A DNA stretch of 64,000 nucleotides. It comes from Kordiimonas pumila. GTDB lineage: Bacteria; Pseudomonadota; Alphaproteobacteria; Sphingomonadales; Kordiimonadaceae. Position numbers and translations under genes: made by a program. Positions 43,087 to 50,058 of the stretch are shown here, one piece after another. The notes beneath the pieces are model-generated. The model had not been told where the DNA came from. It searched no databases and was given only the letters and a program-made list of their open reading frames with translations. The DNA lies in NCBI RefSeq assembly GCF_015240255.1, contig NZ_CP061205.1, positions 2,191,501-2,255,500 of the forward strand, in the 5' to 3' direction. The stretch's first letter is position 1. Each line of letters begins with the position of its first letter.

Positions 43087-43914
43087 TTAACGGAAGAGAC
43101 CAAGTACTGTCGATGGCGCCTGATTGGCGATCGACAAGGCCTGTAGACCAAGTTGCTGTTTCACCTGCAAGGCCTGCAAGTTTGCAGATTCTTTGGCAAG
43201 GTCAGCATCAACAAGGTTACCAACACCGATTTCGATAGAATCAGACAGCTTGTCCACAAAGCTGCGCTGTAGATCAAGGCGTTTTGCGCCTGAACCAAGA
43301 GCAGACAGAGCCGTGTTCACATTGGCGATAGAAGATTCAATGTTTGCAACAGCTGTGGATGCAAGATCCTGCGTACTGATAGAGCTACCCGCAGTGAGGG
43401 TAACTGTAGTACCAGCAAGAGACAGATCCTGCGCTGCGATTGTGATAGAGTTACTGCCGTCATCACTTGTAATAGCAACAACTGCATCACCACTGTTTTC
43501 AACAACGTTTGTGCCGTTGAAAGCAGCGTTATCGACGATCGATGTAATCTGATCGCGGAGCTGTTTGAAGTCATCGTTGAGAGATGTACGGCTGGCAGTG
43601 TCAAGACCACTGTCTTTAGCAGCAACCGCTTTTTCTTTCAGTTCGATGAGCAGGTCAGACACAGCTTCACCGGCAGCAATTGCTACGTCGATAGTAGATT
43701 GTGCACGGTCAAGAGATGATTTAACCGCATTCAAACCAGATACGTCAGCACGCAGTTTTTGCGCAATGGCAAAAGTTGCAGCATTGTCTTTGGCAGATGC
43801 GATTTTAAGGCCAGTGTTGATAGAGCTTTGAGTTTTCTCTAACGAAGAGTTGGTTTTATTAAGGTTTTGCAGGGCTGCAAAAGCACCCGCATTGGTGTTT
43901 ACCGAGAAAGCCAT
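43087..43914 (-). CDS. Flagellin 1
   Basis: The 275-aa flagellin has the conserved N-terminal D0/D1 domain (SVNTNAGAFAALQNLNKTN) and C-terminal domain (DADLAKESANLQALQVKQQLGLQALSIANQAP, ending in LFR) with only a short central region, typical of alphaproteobacterial flagellins. It is the external filament subunit, exported by the flagellar type III system. Ser/Thr-rich central segments (about 140-190) are possible glycosylation sites. It is transcribed from a sigma54 element at 43985-44000. Over 292 bp it is identical to flagellin 3. Confidence 0.95.
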   Translation of the reverse strand: MAFSVNTNAGAFAALQNLNKTNSSLEKTQSSINTGLKIASAKDNAATFAIAQKLRADVSGLNAVKSSLDRAQSTIDVAIAAGEAVSDLLIELKEKAVAAKDSGLDTASRTSLNDDFKQLRDQITSIVDNAAFNGTNVVENSGDAVVAITSDDGSNSITIAAQDLSLAGTTVTLTAGSSISTQDLASTAVANIESSIANVNTALSALGSGAKRLDLQRSFVDKLSDSIEIGVGNLVDADLAKESANLQALQVKQQLGLQALSIANQAPSTVLGLFR

Positions 43915-43944
43915 TTTGCTTCTCCTTTTTGGAGTTGTTATACA

Positions 43945-43974
43945 GGCATTTTGCCCACGGGACTTTTTGTCCCG
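43945..43974 (-). promoter_or_regulatory. Flagellin 1 leader hairpins
   Basis: GGCATTTTGCC (43945-43955) and CGGGAC-TTTTT-GTCCCG (43958-43974) form two small stems; the second is at about the predicted 5' end of the mRNA. The GGC-AAAA-GCC type stem recurs in the leaders of flagellins 2 and 3. Confidence 0.5.
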
Positions 43975-43984
43975 AACCTATATT

Positions 43985-44000
43985 TGCAAGAATGGGGCCA
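43985..44000 (-). promoter_or_regulatory. Sigma54 promoter of flagellin 1
   Basis: On the minus strand TGGCCC, 5 bp, TTGCA: the -24 GG and -12 GC are at the correct spacing. About 70 bp upstream of the start. Confidence 0.75.
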
Positions 44001-44087
44001 AATAACGAAATTTTATCAACATGGCTAAGGTATTATTTTTAAATGATTTTTTATGATGGTCGTGTTTTTTGATGTATCTCGGGCATG

Positions 44088-44157
44088 GGAAATTTTTGCC
44101 GGGTGGTGATATTTGCCGACATGAAAGGGGTGTTATGAGGAAATTTTTGCCGGGTGG
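44088..44157. repeat. 19-bp direct repeat downstream of flagellin 2
   Basis: The sequence GGAAATTTTTGCCGGGTGG occurs at 44088-44106 and again at 44139-44157, 51 bp apart. The second copy forms part of a GC-rich stem (GCCGGGTGGG with CCCGCCCGGC) after the flagellin 2 stop. Confidence 0.7.
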
Positions 44158-44183
44158 GCGAACCCGCCCGGCGTGCCAAATGG

Positions 44184-45011
44184 CTATTGGAACAGACTGA
44201 GCACCGACTGTGGTGCCTGATTGGCAATGCCCAAGGCCTGCAAACCGAGCTGCTGTTTTACTTGCAGCGCTTGCAGGTTAGCTGAGGCTTTTGCCATATC
44301 AGCATCAACAAGGTTGCCAATGCCTACTTCAATAGTGTCGCGAAGTTGTGAAACAAATGTTCTTTGCAGATCCAGTCTGCGAGCCCCAGCGCCAAGTGCA
44401 GATAGCGAGGAGTTTACATTCTGGATAGAGCTTTCGATATTTGCAACAGCTGTAGATGCGAGATCCTGTGTGCTGATAGAACTACCCGCCGTCAGTGAAA
44501 CTATACTGCCGGTCAGCGACAGGTCTTGCGCCTGAACGGTAATGGTGTTGCTGGCATCGTCATTCGTAATAGCAACAATATCATCGCCGCCGTTTTCAAC
44601 TACGTTTGTACCATTAAATTCGGCATTTGAGACAATGGATGTGATTTGGTCGCGAAGCTGCTTGAAATCATTATTCAAGGAAGTTCGACTAGCCGTATCA
44701 AGCCCTTGGTCTTTTGCGGCAACTGCTTTCTCTTTCATTTCGATGAGCAAGTCTGAAACTGCTTCGCCCGCAGCAATAGCAACATCAATTGTTGATAATG
44801 CACGGTCCATTGATGCTGTTGCCGCATTAATGCCAGACACATCAGCCCGTAGGGACTGTGCTATAGCAAAAACGGCGCCGTTATCTTTAGATGAAGCCAC
44901 TTTCATTCCTGTGTTAATAGCAGTCTGTACTTTTCCGAGACTGGTAGCCGTTTTATTAAGGTTTTGTAGTGCTGATAAAGCGGCTGCGTTTGTGTTTACG
45001 GAAAATGTCAT
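44184..45011 (-). CDS. Flagellin 2
   Basis: The 275-aa flagellin has the same layout as flagellins 1 and 3 but is clearly more divergent (MTFSVNTNAAALSALQNLNKT start, LSLFQ end). The central variable region is short. It is preceded by a sigma54 element with a consensus -24 box (45067-45082) and a leader hairpin. As a separate subtype it may form a different zone of the filament, as known for multi-flagellin alphaproteobacteria. Confidence 0.95.
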   Translation of the reverse strand: MTFSVNTNAAALSALQNLNKTATSLGKVQTAINTGMKVASSKDNGAVFAIAQSLRADVSGINAATASMDRALSTIDVAIAAGEAVSDLLIEMKEKAVAAKDQGLDTASRTSLNNDFKQLRDQITSIVSNAEFNGTNVVENGGDDIVAITNDDASNTITVQAQDLSLTGSIVSLTAGSSISTQDLASTAVANIESSIQNVNSSLSALGAGARRLDLQRTFVSQLRDTIEVGIGNLVDADMAKASANLQALQVKQQLGLQALGIANQAPQSVLSLFQ

Positions 45012-45040
45012 TAGTCGTCTCCTTTTGAGAAAATAAATCT

Positions 45041-45053
45041 GAGCCTTTTGCTC
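45041..45053 (-). promoter_or_regulatory. Flagellin 2 leader hairpin
   Basis: On the minus strand GAGCAAAAGGCTC forms a 4-bp stem with an AAAAG loop about 30 bp before the start. The identical 13-mer is in the flagellin 3 leader. Confidence 0.5.
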
Positions 45054-45066
45054 TTGCTCTCATAAT

Positions 45067-45082
45067 GGCAAGGGACGTGCCA
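45067..45082 (-). promoter_or_regulatory. Sigma54 promoter of flagellin 2
   Basis: On the minus strand TGGCAC, 5 bp, TTGCC. The -24 box matches the consensus exactly. Confidence 0.85.
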
Positions 45083-45202
45083 ATTATAAGTCTTTGTTAT
45101 ATAATGATATAATGTGATTTATTTTACATTGAGGGAGGGCGAGGCAATATCTAGTCGGCAAGAATTGCCACTAAATTGACCTTGTGGCAGCGGCGCACGC
45201 AT

Positions 45203-45228
45203 AGAAAAAGGGGCCCAAAGGCCCCTTT
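45203..45228 (-). terminator. Terminator of flagellin 3
   Basis: AAAGGGGCC (45207-45215), loop CAAA, GGCCCCTTT (45220-45228); on the minus strand the stem is followed by TT before a C. It lies 28 bp after the flagellin 3 stop. Confidence 0.85.
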
Positions 45229-45255
45229 AGACGTTTGCGGTTTTCTAAGAACCAC

Positions 45256-46083
45256 TTACCGGAATAGAGAGAGAACTGTTCCTGGTGCCTGATTGGCGAT
45301 CGACAAGGCTTGCAATCCAAGTTGCTGTTTAACCTGCAACGACTGCAAGTTCGCGCTTGTTTTGGCAAGGTCAGCATCAACAAGGTTACCAACACCGATT
45401 TCGATAGAATCAGACAGTTTGTCCACAAAGCTGCGCTGTAGATCAAGGCGTTTTGCGCCTGAACCAAGAGCAGACAGAGCCGTGTTCACATTGGAAATAG
45501 AAGATTCAATGTTTGCAACAGCTGTGGATGCAAGATCCTGCGTGCTGATAGAGCTACCTGCAGTGAGGGTAACAGTAGAACCCGCAAGAGACAGATCCTG
45601 CGCTGCGATTGTGATAGAGTTACTACCGTCATCACTTGTGATCGCGATGATAGCGTCACCACCGTTTTCAACTGCGTTTGTGCCGTTGAAAGCAGCGTTA
45701 TCGACGATCGATGTAATCTGATCGCGGAGCTGTTTGAAGTCATCGTTGAGAGATGTACGGCTGGCAGTGTCAAGACCACTGTCTTTAGCAGCAACCGCTT
45801 TTTCTTTCAGTTCGATGAGCAGGTCAGACACAGCTTCACCGGCAGCAATTGCTACGTCGATAGTAGATTGTGCACGGTCAAGAGATGATTTAACCGCATT
45901 CAAACCAGATACGTCAGCACGCAGTTTTTGCGCAATGGCAAAAGTTGCAGCATTGTCTTTGGCAGACGCTACTTTTAAGCCAGTGTTGATCTGGGTTTGA
46001 GTTGTGGTGAGAGATGCATTTGTTTTATTGAGGTTTTGCAGGGCTGCAAACGCACCTGCATTGGTGTTTACTGAAAACGCCAT
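45256..46083 (-). CDS. Flagellin 3
   Basis: The 275-aa flagellin starts at ATG 46083 (GGAGAAAC upstream), as in its paralogues. It is a near-twin of flagellin 1: they differ mainly at the N-terminal 25 residues and a few central positions and share a 292-bp identical tract (43506-43797 and 45675-45966). It has its own sigma54 promoter and terminator. The adjacent upstream genes are flaF and flbT. Confidence 0.95.
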   Translation of the reverse strand: MAFSVNTNAGAFAALQNLNKTNASLTTTQTQINTGLKVASAKDNAATFAIAQKLRADVSGLNAVKSSLDRAQSTIDVAIAAGEAVSDLLIELKEKAVAAKDSGLDTASRTSLNDDFKQLRDQITSIVDNAAFNGTNAVENGGDAIIAITSDDGSNSITIAAQDLSLAGSTVTLTAGSSISTQDLASTAVANIESSISNVNTALSALGSGAKRLDLQRSFVDKLSDSIEIGVGNLVDADLAKTSANLQSLQVKQQLGLQALSIANQAPGTVLSLFR

Positions 46084-46109
46084 GTTGTTTCTCCGTTCTG
46101 AGAGTTCAT

Positions 46110-46143
46110 TGAGCCTTTTGCTCACGAACGCATTTTACGTTCG
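46110..46143 (-). promoter_or_regulatory. Flagellin 3 leader hairpins
   Basis: TGAGCCTTTTGCTCA (46110-46124) repeats the 13-mer of the flagellin 2 leader, and CGAACG-N7-CGTTCG (46125-46143) forms a 6-bp stem near the predicted mRNA 5' end. Confidence 0.5.
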
Positions 46144-46153
46144 GAGTGATACA

Positions 46154-46169
46154 AGCATCTAGTGTGCCA
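46154..46169 (-). promoter_or_regulatory. Sigma54 promoter of flagellin 3
   Basis: On the minus strand TGGCAC, 5 bp, ATGCT: -24 consensus, -12 with one deviation, spacing correct. Confidence 0.75.
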
Positions 46170-46338
46170 AATTTTAATATAATTGAACGATTTTTATTAA
46201 TGTATTGATAATAAATGAATATTTTTGATTTTGATGTGCTGACGATGATTTAATGCTACTGTTTTTATCTGGGCATTTTTTGCCTATGTAGAATTTTTTG
46301 CAGTGTTGAGTGGGTAAAAAATGCCTAATGAGGCAAGT

Positions 46339-46361
46339 GTTGCCGCATGTTTTACGGCAAC
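46339..46361 (-). terminator. Hairpin after flaF
   Basis: GTTGCCG (46339-46345), 9-nt loop, CGGCAAC (46355-46361), 11 bp after the flaF stop. No T tract on the minus strand; a probable 3' end structure of the flbT-flaF mRNA. Confidence 0.5.
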
Positions 46362-46371
46362 CGAAGACTGT

Positions 46372-46794
46372 TTATAAAATGGAATTGATCGGCGTGGGGG
46401 CGGTCTGGTCTGTATTTGACGCTTGAGCAGCTTGTTTTTGTAGCTGGCTTTGGGCGGCAAGCCCTTCCATAATGGTGCGGTTGATGCTGATCAGGTCATC
46501 AACAGATTCCTGCCCGCGTATAACAAGGGAAGAATGTTTCGAGACCCATATGGCTAAGGATATTATGCTTGCACGCAGTTGGTCGGGCAGGGAATTACCT
46601 TTAGCGCCGCAGTCACTAGACAGTGTCGACCACATCCGCCGATTCCAGTCCACTGCATCAATAAGTTTCATATCGCGAACACCGCTGTCTTTGGCTTTCA
46701 TCAGGGCATTGGTAACCTGAGCAAAGAGCCTGTACTCCACTTGACTTGGAGTTTCTGCGGTGTTCTGAGCTTTCTGATACGCTTGATACGACAT
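46372..46794 (-). CDS. flaF: Flagellar biosynthesis regulator FlaF
   Basis: The 140-aa protein matches FlaF (SYQAYQKAQ start, DWNRRMWSTLSSDC, ASIISLAIWVSKHSSLVIRG). In Caulobacter FlaF is needed for flagellin secretion and synthesis and works against FlbT. A Gln/Ala/Thr-rich tail follows the domain. The gene is 29 bp after the flbT stop on the same strand; together they form an operon upstream of the flagellins. Confidence 0.93.
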   Translation of the reverse strand: MSYQAYQKAQNTAETPSQVEYRLFAQVTNALMKAKDSGVRDMKLIDAVDWNRRMWSTLSSDCGAKGNSLPDQLRASIISLAIWVSKHSSLVIRGQESVDDLISINRTIMEGLAAQSQLQKQAAQASNTDQTAPTPINSIL

Positions 46795-46823
46795 TCGTAT
46801 TCCTGCTTTGTTGTTTTAAACTG

Positions 46824-47222
46824 TTACTCGCTGGAGGGCGCCAGCCGCGCATTTTCAAAAGCGATCAACTTTTTACAGTTCATCAAGGCCCTGTAATAGT
46901 TCCTATCCATAACATCCCGGCTAATTCCAACGCAGTTTTCCACTGCTTCGGGGGTGCTAATCGCGTGCATGAATTCTGTCATTCTGACAACAAATTCATC
47001 GTAATATTTTGGCGTGGGAGCATTATCCATATACATCAGCATAATCGGGAAGTAGATCCGTTTAGCTGGTGTATCGACTTGCTCTTCCTGCAAAATATCC
47101 TTTTCTCGCAGTATTGATGCCTTGTTATGGACAATCAATGTTGCACGCCTGTCAGCATTTGCAATTACTGCGCCATTTATCACCAGTTTCTCATCTGGTT
47201 TTAAGGAAAGTTTTAAAGCCAT
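46824..47222 (-). CDS. flbT: Flagellin mRNA regulator FlbT
   Basis: The 132-aa protein matches FlbT: MALKLSLKPDEKLVINGAVI start, KASILREKDIL and YFPIMLMYMD segments. In Caulobacter FlbT binds the 5' leader of flagellin mRNA and lowers its translation or stability when the hook is unfinished. Here the four flagellins have hairpin-containing leaders that could be its targets. GGGGGAG lies before the start, within reach of a perfect 12-bp palindrome CCGAAATTTCGG (47233-47244). Confidence 0.94.
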   Translation of the reverse strand: MALKLSLKPDEKLVINGAVIANADRRATLIVHNKASILREKDILQEEQVDTPAKRIYFPIMLMYMDNAPTPKYYDEFVVRMTEFMHAISTPEAVENCVGISRDVMDRNYYRALMNCKKLIAFENARLAPSSE

Positions 47223-47232
47223 ACGTTTCTCC

Positions 47233-47244
47233 CCCGAAATTTCG
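47233..47244 (-). promoter_or_regulatory. 12-bp palindrome before flbT
   Basis: CCGAAATTTCGG is self-complementary and overlaps the region just upstream of the flbT ribosome-binding site. It could be an operator or mRNA hairpin controlling flbT. Confidence 0.35.
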
Positions 47245-47344
47245 GTCAGCTAGCTTCTATATAATTACGCAATCAGTATAATCCTGTTCTTTTAGAGCCT
47301 TATACTATATGAATAAAGTTAAAGACAGGTTTATCCTTTCTTGT

Positions 47345-47360
47345 TGGCATCAGCTTTGCA
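47345..47360 (+). promoter_or_regulatory. Sigma54 promoter of the FlmG-like glycosyltransferase operon
   Basis: TGGCAT (47345-47350), 5 bp, TTGCA (47356-47360): -24/-12 elements at correct spacing, about 75 bp before the ATG. This is the same class as the promoters of all four flagellins. Confidence 0.75.
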
Positions 47361-47434
47361 AATATAAGGCCGGTATGCAAATTTATATGCGCAATCTGCA
47401 ATTTTTGCCGCATAAATAAAGGCAGGGGGCAATA

Positions 47435-49183
47435 ATGGCAACAGCAAGAAAGCGCAAGACACAGCAAAAAGCTGCAGCGCCCAAGAAAAAAACCAAACTG
47501 GAAAAGCTTGGTTTTCAAGATGTCGATATGTCCATCAAGGAATTGCGGCAGTCTTTAAACAAAGGCATAAAGTATGCTGAAGCGGAAGATTGGGAAAATG
47601 CCCTGCCACCGCTTCTGAAGGCATGGGATGCAATGCCGGATGATATTGGCGTTCTAACCCTTATCGCACAGGGCCTCTCGCGCCTTGGTGTTAGAGAATA
47701 TGCCATTAAGGTTCTTGAGCGGGCTCTTAGCCAACACGAGCCAACGATTGATCTTTGCACCATTATGCAAACACTTGCACTTGATATGGGTATGTATGAA
47801 GTAGCATCAAAGCTTGGTTTGCAATTGATCGCAATGGAACCAAATGCGCCGAGGCACTATGTAAATTTGGCCACCGCCTATACGGGCATGAATGCTTTTG
47901 ATGAAAGTATTGAAATGTTACAGGCGATACTGCCAGTATTTCCTGATACAGCTGATTTGTGGAATGTGCTGGCGACGCAAGTGCGGGCACGTGACGGGGC
48001 CGCTGCTGCAGATGTCTTTTTTGATGAAGCCTTAAGGCTGAACCCGGATGACTTTAAGGTTATCAGTAATTATGCCCAGTCTTTCACGGCGCGACTTGAG
48101 TATGACAAGGCGCTGGCTATGAATCTTAGGGCTGTTGAGGTTAACCCGAGTAACCCAGAGCCGCGTATGGGTGTTGCCCAGATATCTTTCATGAAAGGTG
48201 ACATGAAAACAGGCTGGGAAAATTATAAGCATAGATTAAGCCCGCGCCGTAAAATTACGCAGACTCAGATATATACTCACGGGCTAGAAGAATGGCAGGG
48301 TGAGAACCTGGAAGGAAAAGCTGTGCTTGTGGCCGCAGAGCAGGGCATTGGCGACGAGGTTATGTTTGGAAACTACCTGCCTTATTTGTACGAGCGTGCG
48401 GCAAAGCTGGCGATTGGGTGTGACCGGCGTTTGGTATCTATCTACCAAAGGCGCTTTCCAGATGCAATTGTAAGCGCCTATGTTGATCAGATTAAAGCAG
48501 GGTACAGGTACCGTACATTTCCGTTTATTCAAGGCCCCATGCAAAAGGGTGAGTTGCATATGGATTATGCCATACCTCTTGCAAGTGCCCCTATGTATGA
48601 TTGGCTTACAAAAGACGATGTTAAATGTCACCCAGATACCTTTCTAGTGGCAGACCCGGTAAGGGCAGCGGACTTTAAAAGCCGGTTGCAGGCACTGGGG
48701 GATAAACCAAAAGTTGGTCTTGCGTGGCGAAGTGGCCTGATGGCTGCAGACAGGGTTGGTATTTACGCGGGTATTGATGAGCTTGCCCCCTTGTTTGCCT
48801 ATAAAGATCAGGTGGACTTTGTTAACCTTCAATACGGTGACTGCACCCATGAACTGCTAGAAATGAAAGAGCGTTACGGCGTAACTGTTCATAATTTTGA
48901 AGATGTTAATCTTAAAGCGGATATTGAGGCTAACTTGGCAATCATGGAAAACTGCGACATCATGATTGGTGCTTGTTCTGCGCCGGGTATCTTTTCCATG
49001 TCTCTTGGACGGCCAACAATGCTGATGCATAAAGTACCGCCGTGGTATTGTTATGGTCAGCAGAATTCCATTCCTTTTGTAAAAGATTGCCATTTTAGCT
49101 CTGGTCTGCAAGGTCATGACTGGGCTGAAATTATGGAAGAAGTCAGAAAGTGGATGGTATCGCGTCTGAATTTGAAGGGGTAA
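47435..49183 (+). CDS. TPR-domain glycosyltransferase, FlmG-like (putative flagellin glycosyltransferase)
   Basis: The 582-aa protein has a basic N-terminus, TPR-like repeats (about 50-270) and a C-terminal GT-B-type glycosyltransferase part (about 290-580) with GENLEGKAVLVAAEQGIGDEVMF and KPKVGLAWRSG. This is the layout of Caulobacter FlmG, which binds flagellins through its TPRs and adds pseudaminic acid. Neighbours (flbT-flaF-flagellins on one side, a NeuB-like synthase 6 bp downstream on the other) and the sigma54 promoter support the same role. Orthology to FlmG is inferred, and the donor sugar here may differ. Confidence 0.82.
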   Translation: MATARKRKTQQKAAAPKKKTKLEKLGFQDVDMSIKELRQSLNKGIKYAEAEDWENALPPLLKAWDAMPDDIGVLTLIAQGLSRLGVREYAIKVLERALSQHEPTIDLCTIMQTLALDMGMYEVASKLGLQLIAMEPNAPRHYVNLATAYTGMNAFDESIEMLQAILPVFPDTADLWNVLATQVRARDGAAAADVFFDEALRLNPDDFKVISNYAQSFTARLEYDKALAMNLRAVEVNPSNPEPRMGVAQISFMKGDMKTGWENYKHRLSPRRKITQTQIYTHGLEEWQGENLEGKAVLVAAEQGIGDEVMFGNYLPYLYERAAKLAIGCDRRLVSIYQRRFPDAIVSAYVDQIKAGYRYRTFPFIQGPMQKGELHMDYAIPLASAPMYDWLTKDDVKCHPDTFLVADPVRAADFKSRLQALGDKPKVGLAWRSGLMAADRVGIYAGIDELAPLFAYKDQVDFVNLQYGDCTHELLEMKERYGVTVHNFEDVNLKADIEANLAIMENCDIMIGACSAPGIFSMSLGRPTMLMHKVPPWYCYGQQNSIPFVKDCHFSSGLQGHDWAEIMEEVRKWMVSRLNLKG

Positions 49184-49188
49184 TTTCT

Positions 49189-50058
49189 GTGACTATGAAC
49201 TCTCCGTATTTTATAGCAGAAGTATCAAGCAATCATGCGCGCGATTTAGGGCGCTGTATTGATTTTATAAAAGCATCAGCTGAGATTGGCTGTGATGCTG
49301 TCAAGTTTCAGCTTTTTAAAATTGACGAGCTTTTTGCCCCTGAAATTCTTAGTAAAAGCGAGGAGCACCGCAGGCGCAGGCAGTGGGAACTGCCGCTTGA
49401 GTTTTTACCAGACCTTGCCAAAGCTAGCGCGGACCACGGCCTTGCTTTTACCTGCACGCCTTTTTATCTAAAGGCAGTTGAAGAGCTGGACCCCCATGTA
49501 AGCTTTTTTAAAATTGCCTCGTATGAACTGCCTTGGGATGCCTTGATTAAAGCCTGCGCTGCGACGGGAAAACCACTGATTTTATCAACCGGTATGGCTA
49601 CAATAGACGAGATTGAGCATGCTGTGGCTGTTTTTCATGATGCAGGCGGCAAGGGCTTAACGCTCCTTCACTGCGTATCTGGGTATCCAACGCCAATTGA
49701 GTTTTGCAATCTCGCTGCTATTAAAACATTACGGGAAACATTTGATGTACCGGTTGGGTGGTCAGACCATAGTCGTAATCCGGTTATTGTTAGTCAGGCT
49801 TTGAACCATTGGGGTGCTTCTGTCGTTGAGTTTCACCTTGATCTTGATGAACAGGGCGCTGAGTATGCCTCAGGGCATTGTTGGCTTCCAAAAGAGATAG
49901 CACCGGTAATTGCGGCTTGTCGCCAGCTTGAGGCTGCTAACGGCACCGGTATAAAAGAGCCAACCCCTGCGGAAATATCAGATAGAATCTGGCGTGCGGA
50001 CCCATCAGATGGCCTTAGGCCATTCCTTGAAATGAGGCGGGAATGGGCGAAAAAATAA
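49189..50058 (+). CDS. NeuB/PseI-family nonulosonic acid synthase lacking the SAF domain
   Basis: The 289-aa protein has the sialic acid synthase TIM barrel: AEVSSNHARDLGRCIDFIKASAEIGCDAVKFQ, TCTPFY, KIASYEL, LSTGMA and the LLHCVSGYPTP segment. The enzyme condenses a hexosamine with phosphoenolpyruvate. The C-terminal antifreeze-like (SAF) domain of usual NeuB/PseI (about 345 aa) is absent; the protein ends in a short RADPSDGLRPFLEMRREWAKK tail. GTG 49189 is taken as start with GGGG 8 bp upstream; ATG 49195 is an alternative. The next gene overlaps by 16 bp. Confidence 0.88.
   Translation: MTMNSPYFIAEVSSNHARDLGRCIDFIKASAEIGCDAVKFQLFKIDELFAPEILSKSEEHRRRRQWELPLEFLPDLAKASADHGLAFTCTPFYLKAVEELDPHVSFFKIASYELPWDALIKACAATGKPLILSTGMATIDEIEHAVAVFHDAGGKGLTLLHCVSGYPTPIEFCNLAAIKTLRETFDVPVGWSDHSRNPVIVSQALNHWGASVVEFHLDLDEQGAEYASGHCWLPKEIAPVIAACRQLEAANGTGIKEPTPAEISDRIWRADPSDGLRPFLEMRREWAKK

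Noticed and set aside
43124-43552. Long open frames antisense to the flagellin genes (also 44221-44535, 44542-45036, 45293-45721, 60793-61317)
   Set aside because: They mirror flagellin codons on the opposite strand, recur in each paralogue because the flagellins are similar, and have no ribosome-binding sites or family match.
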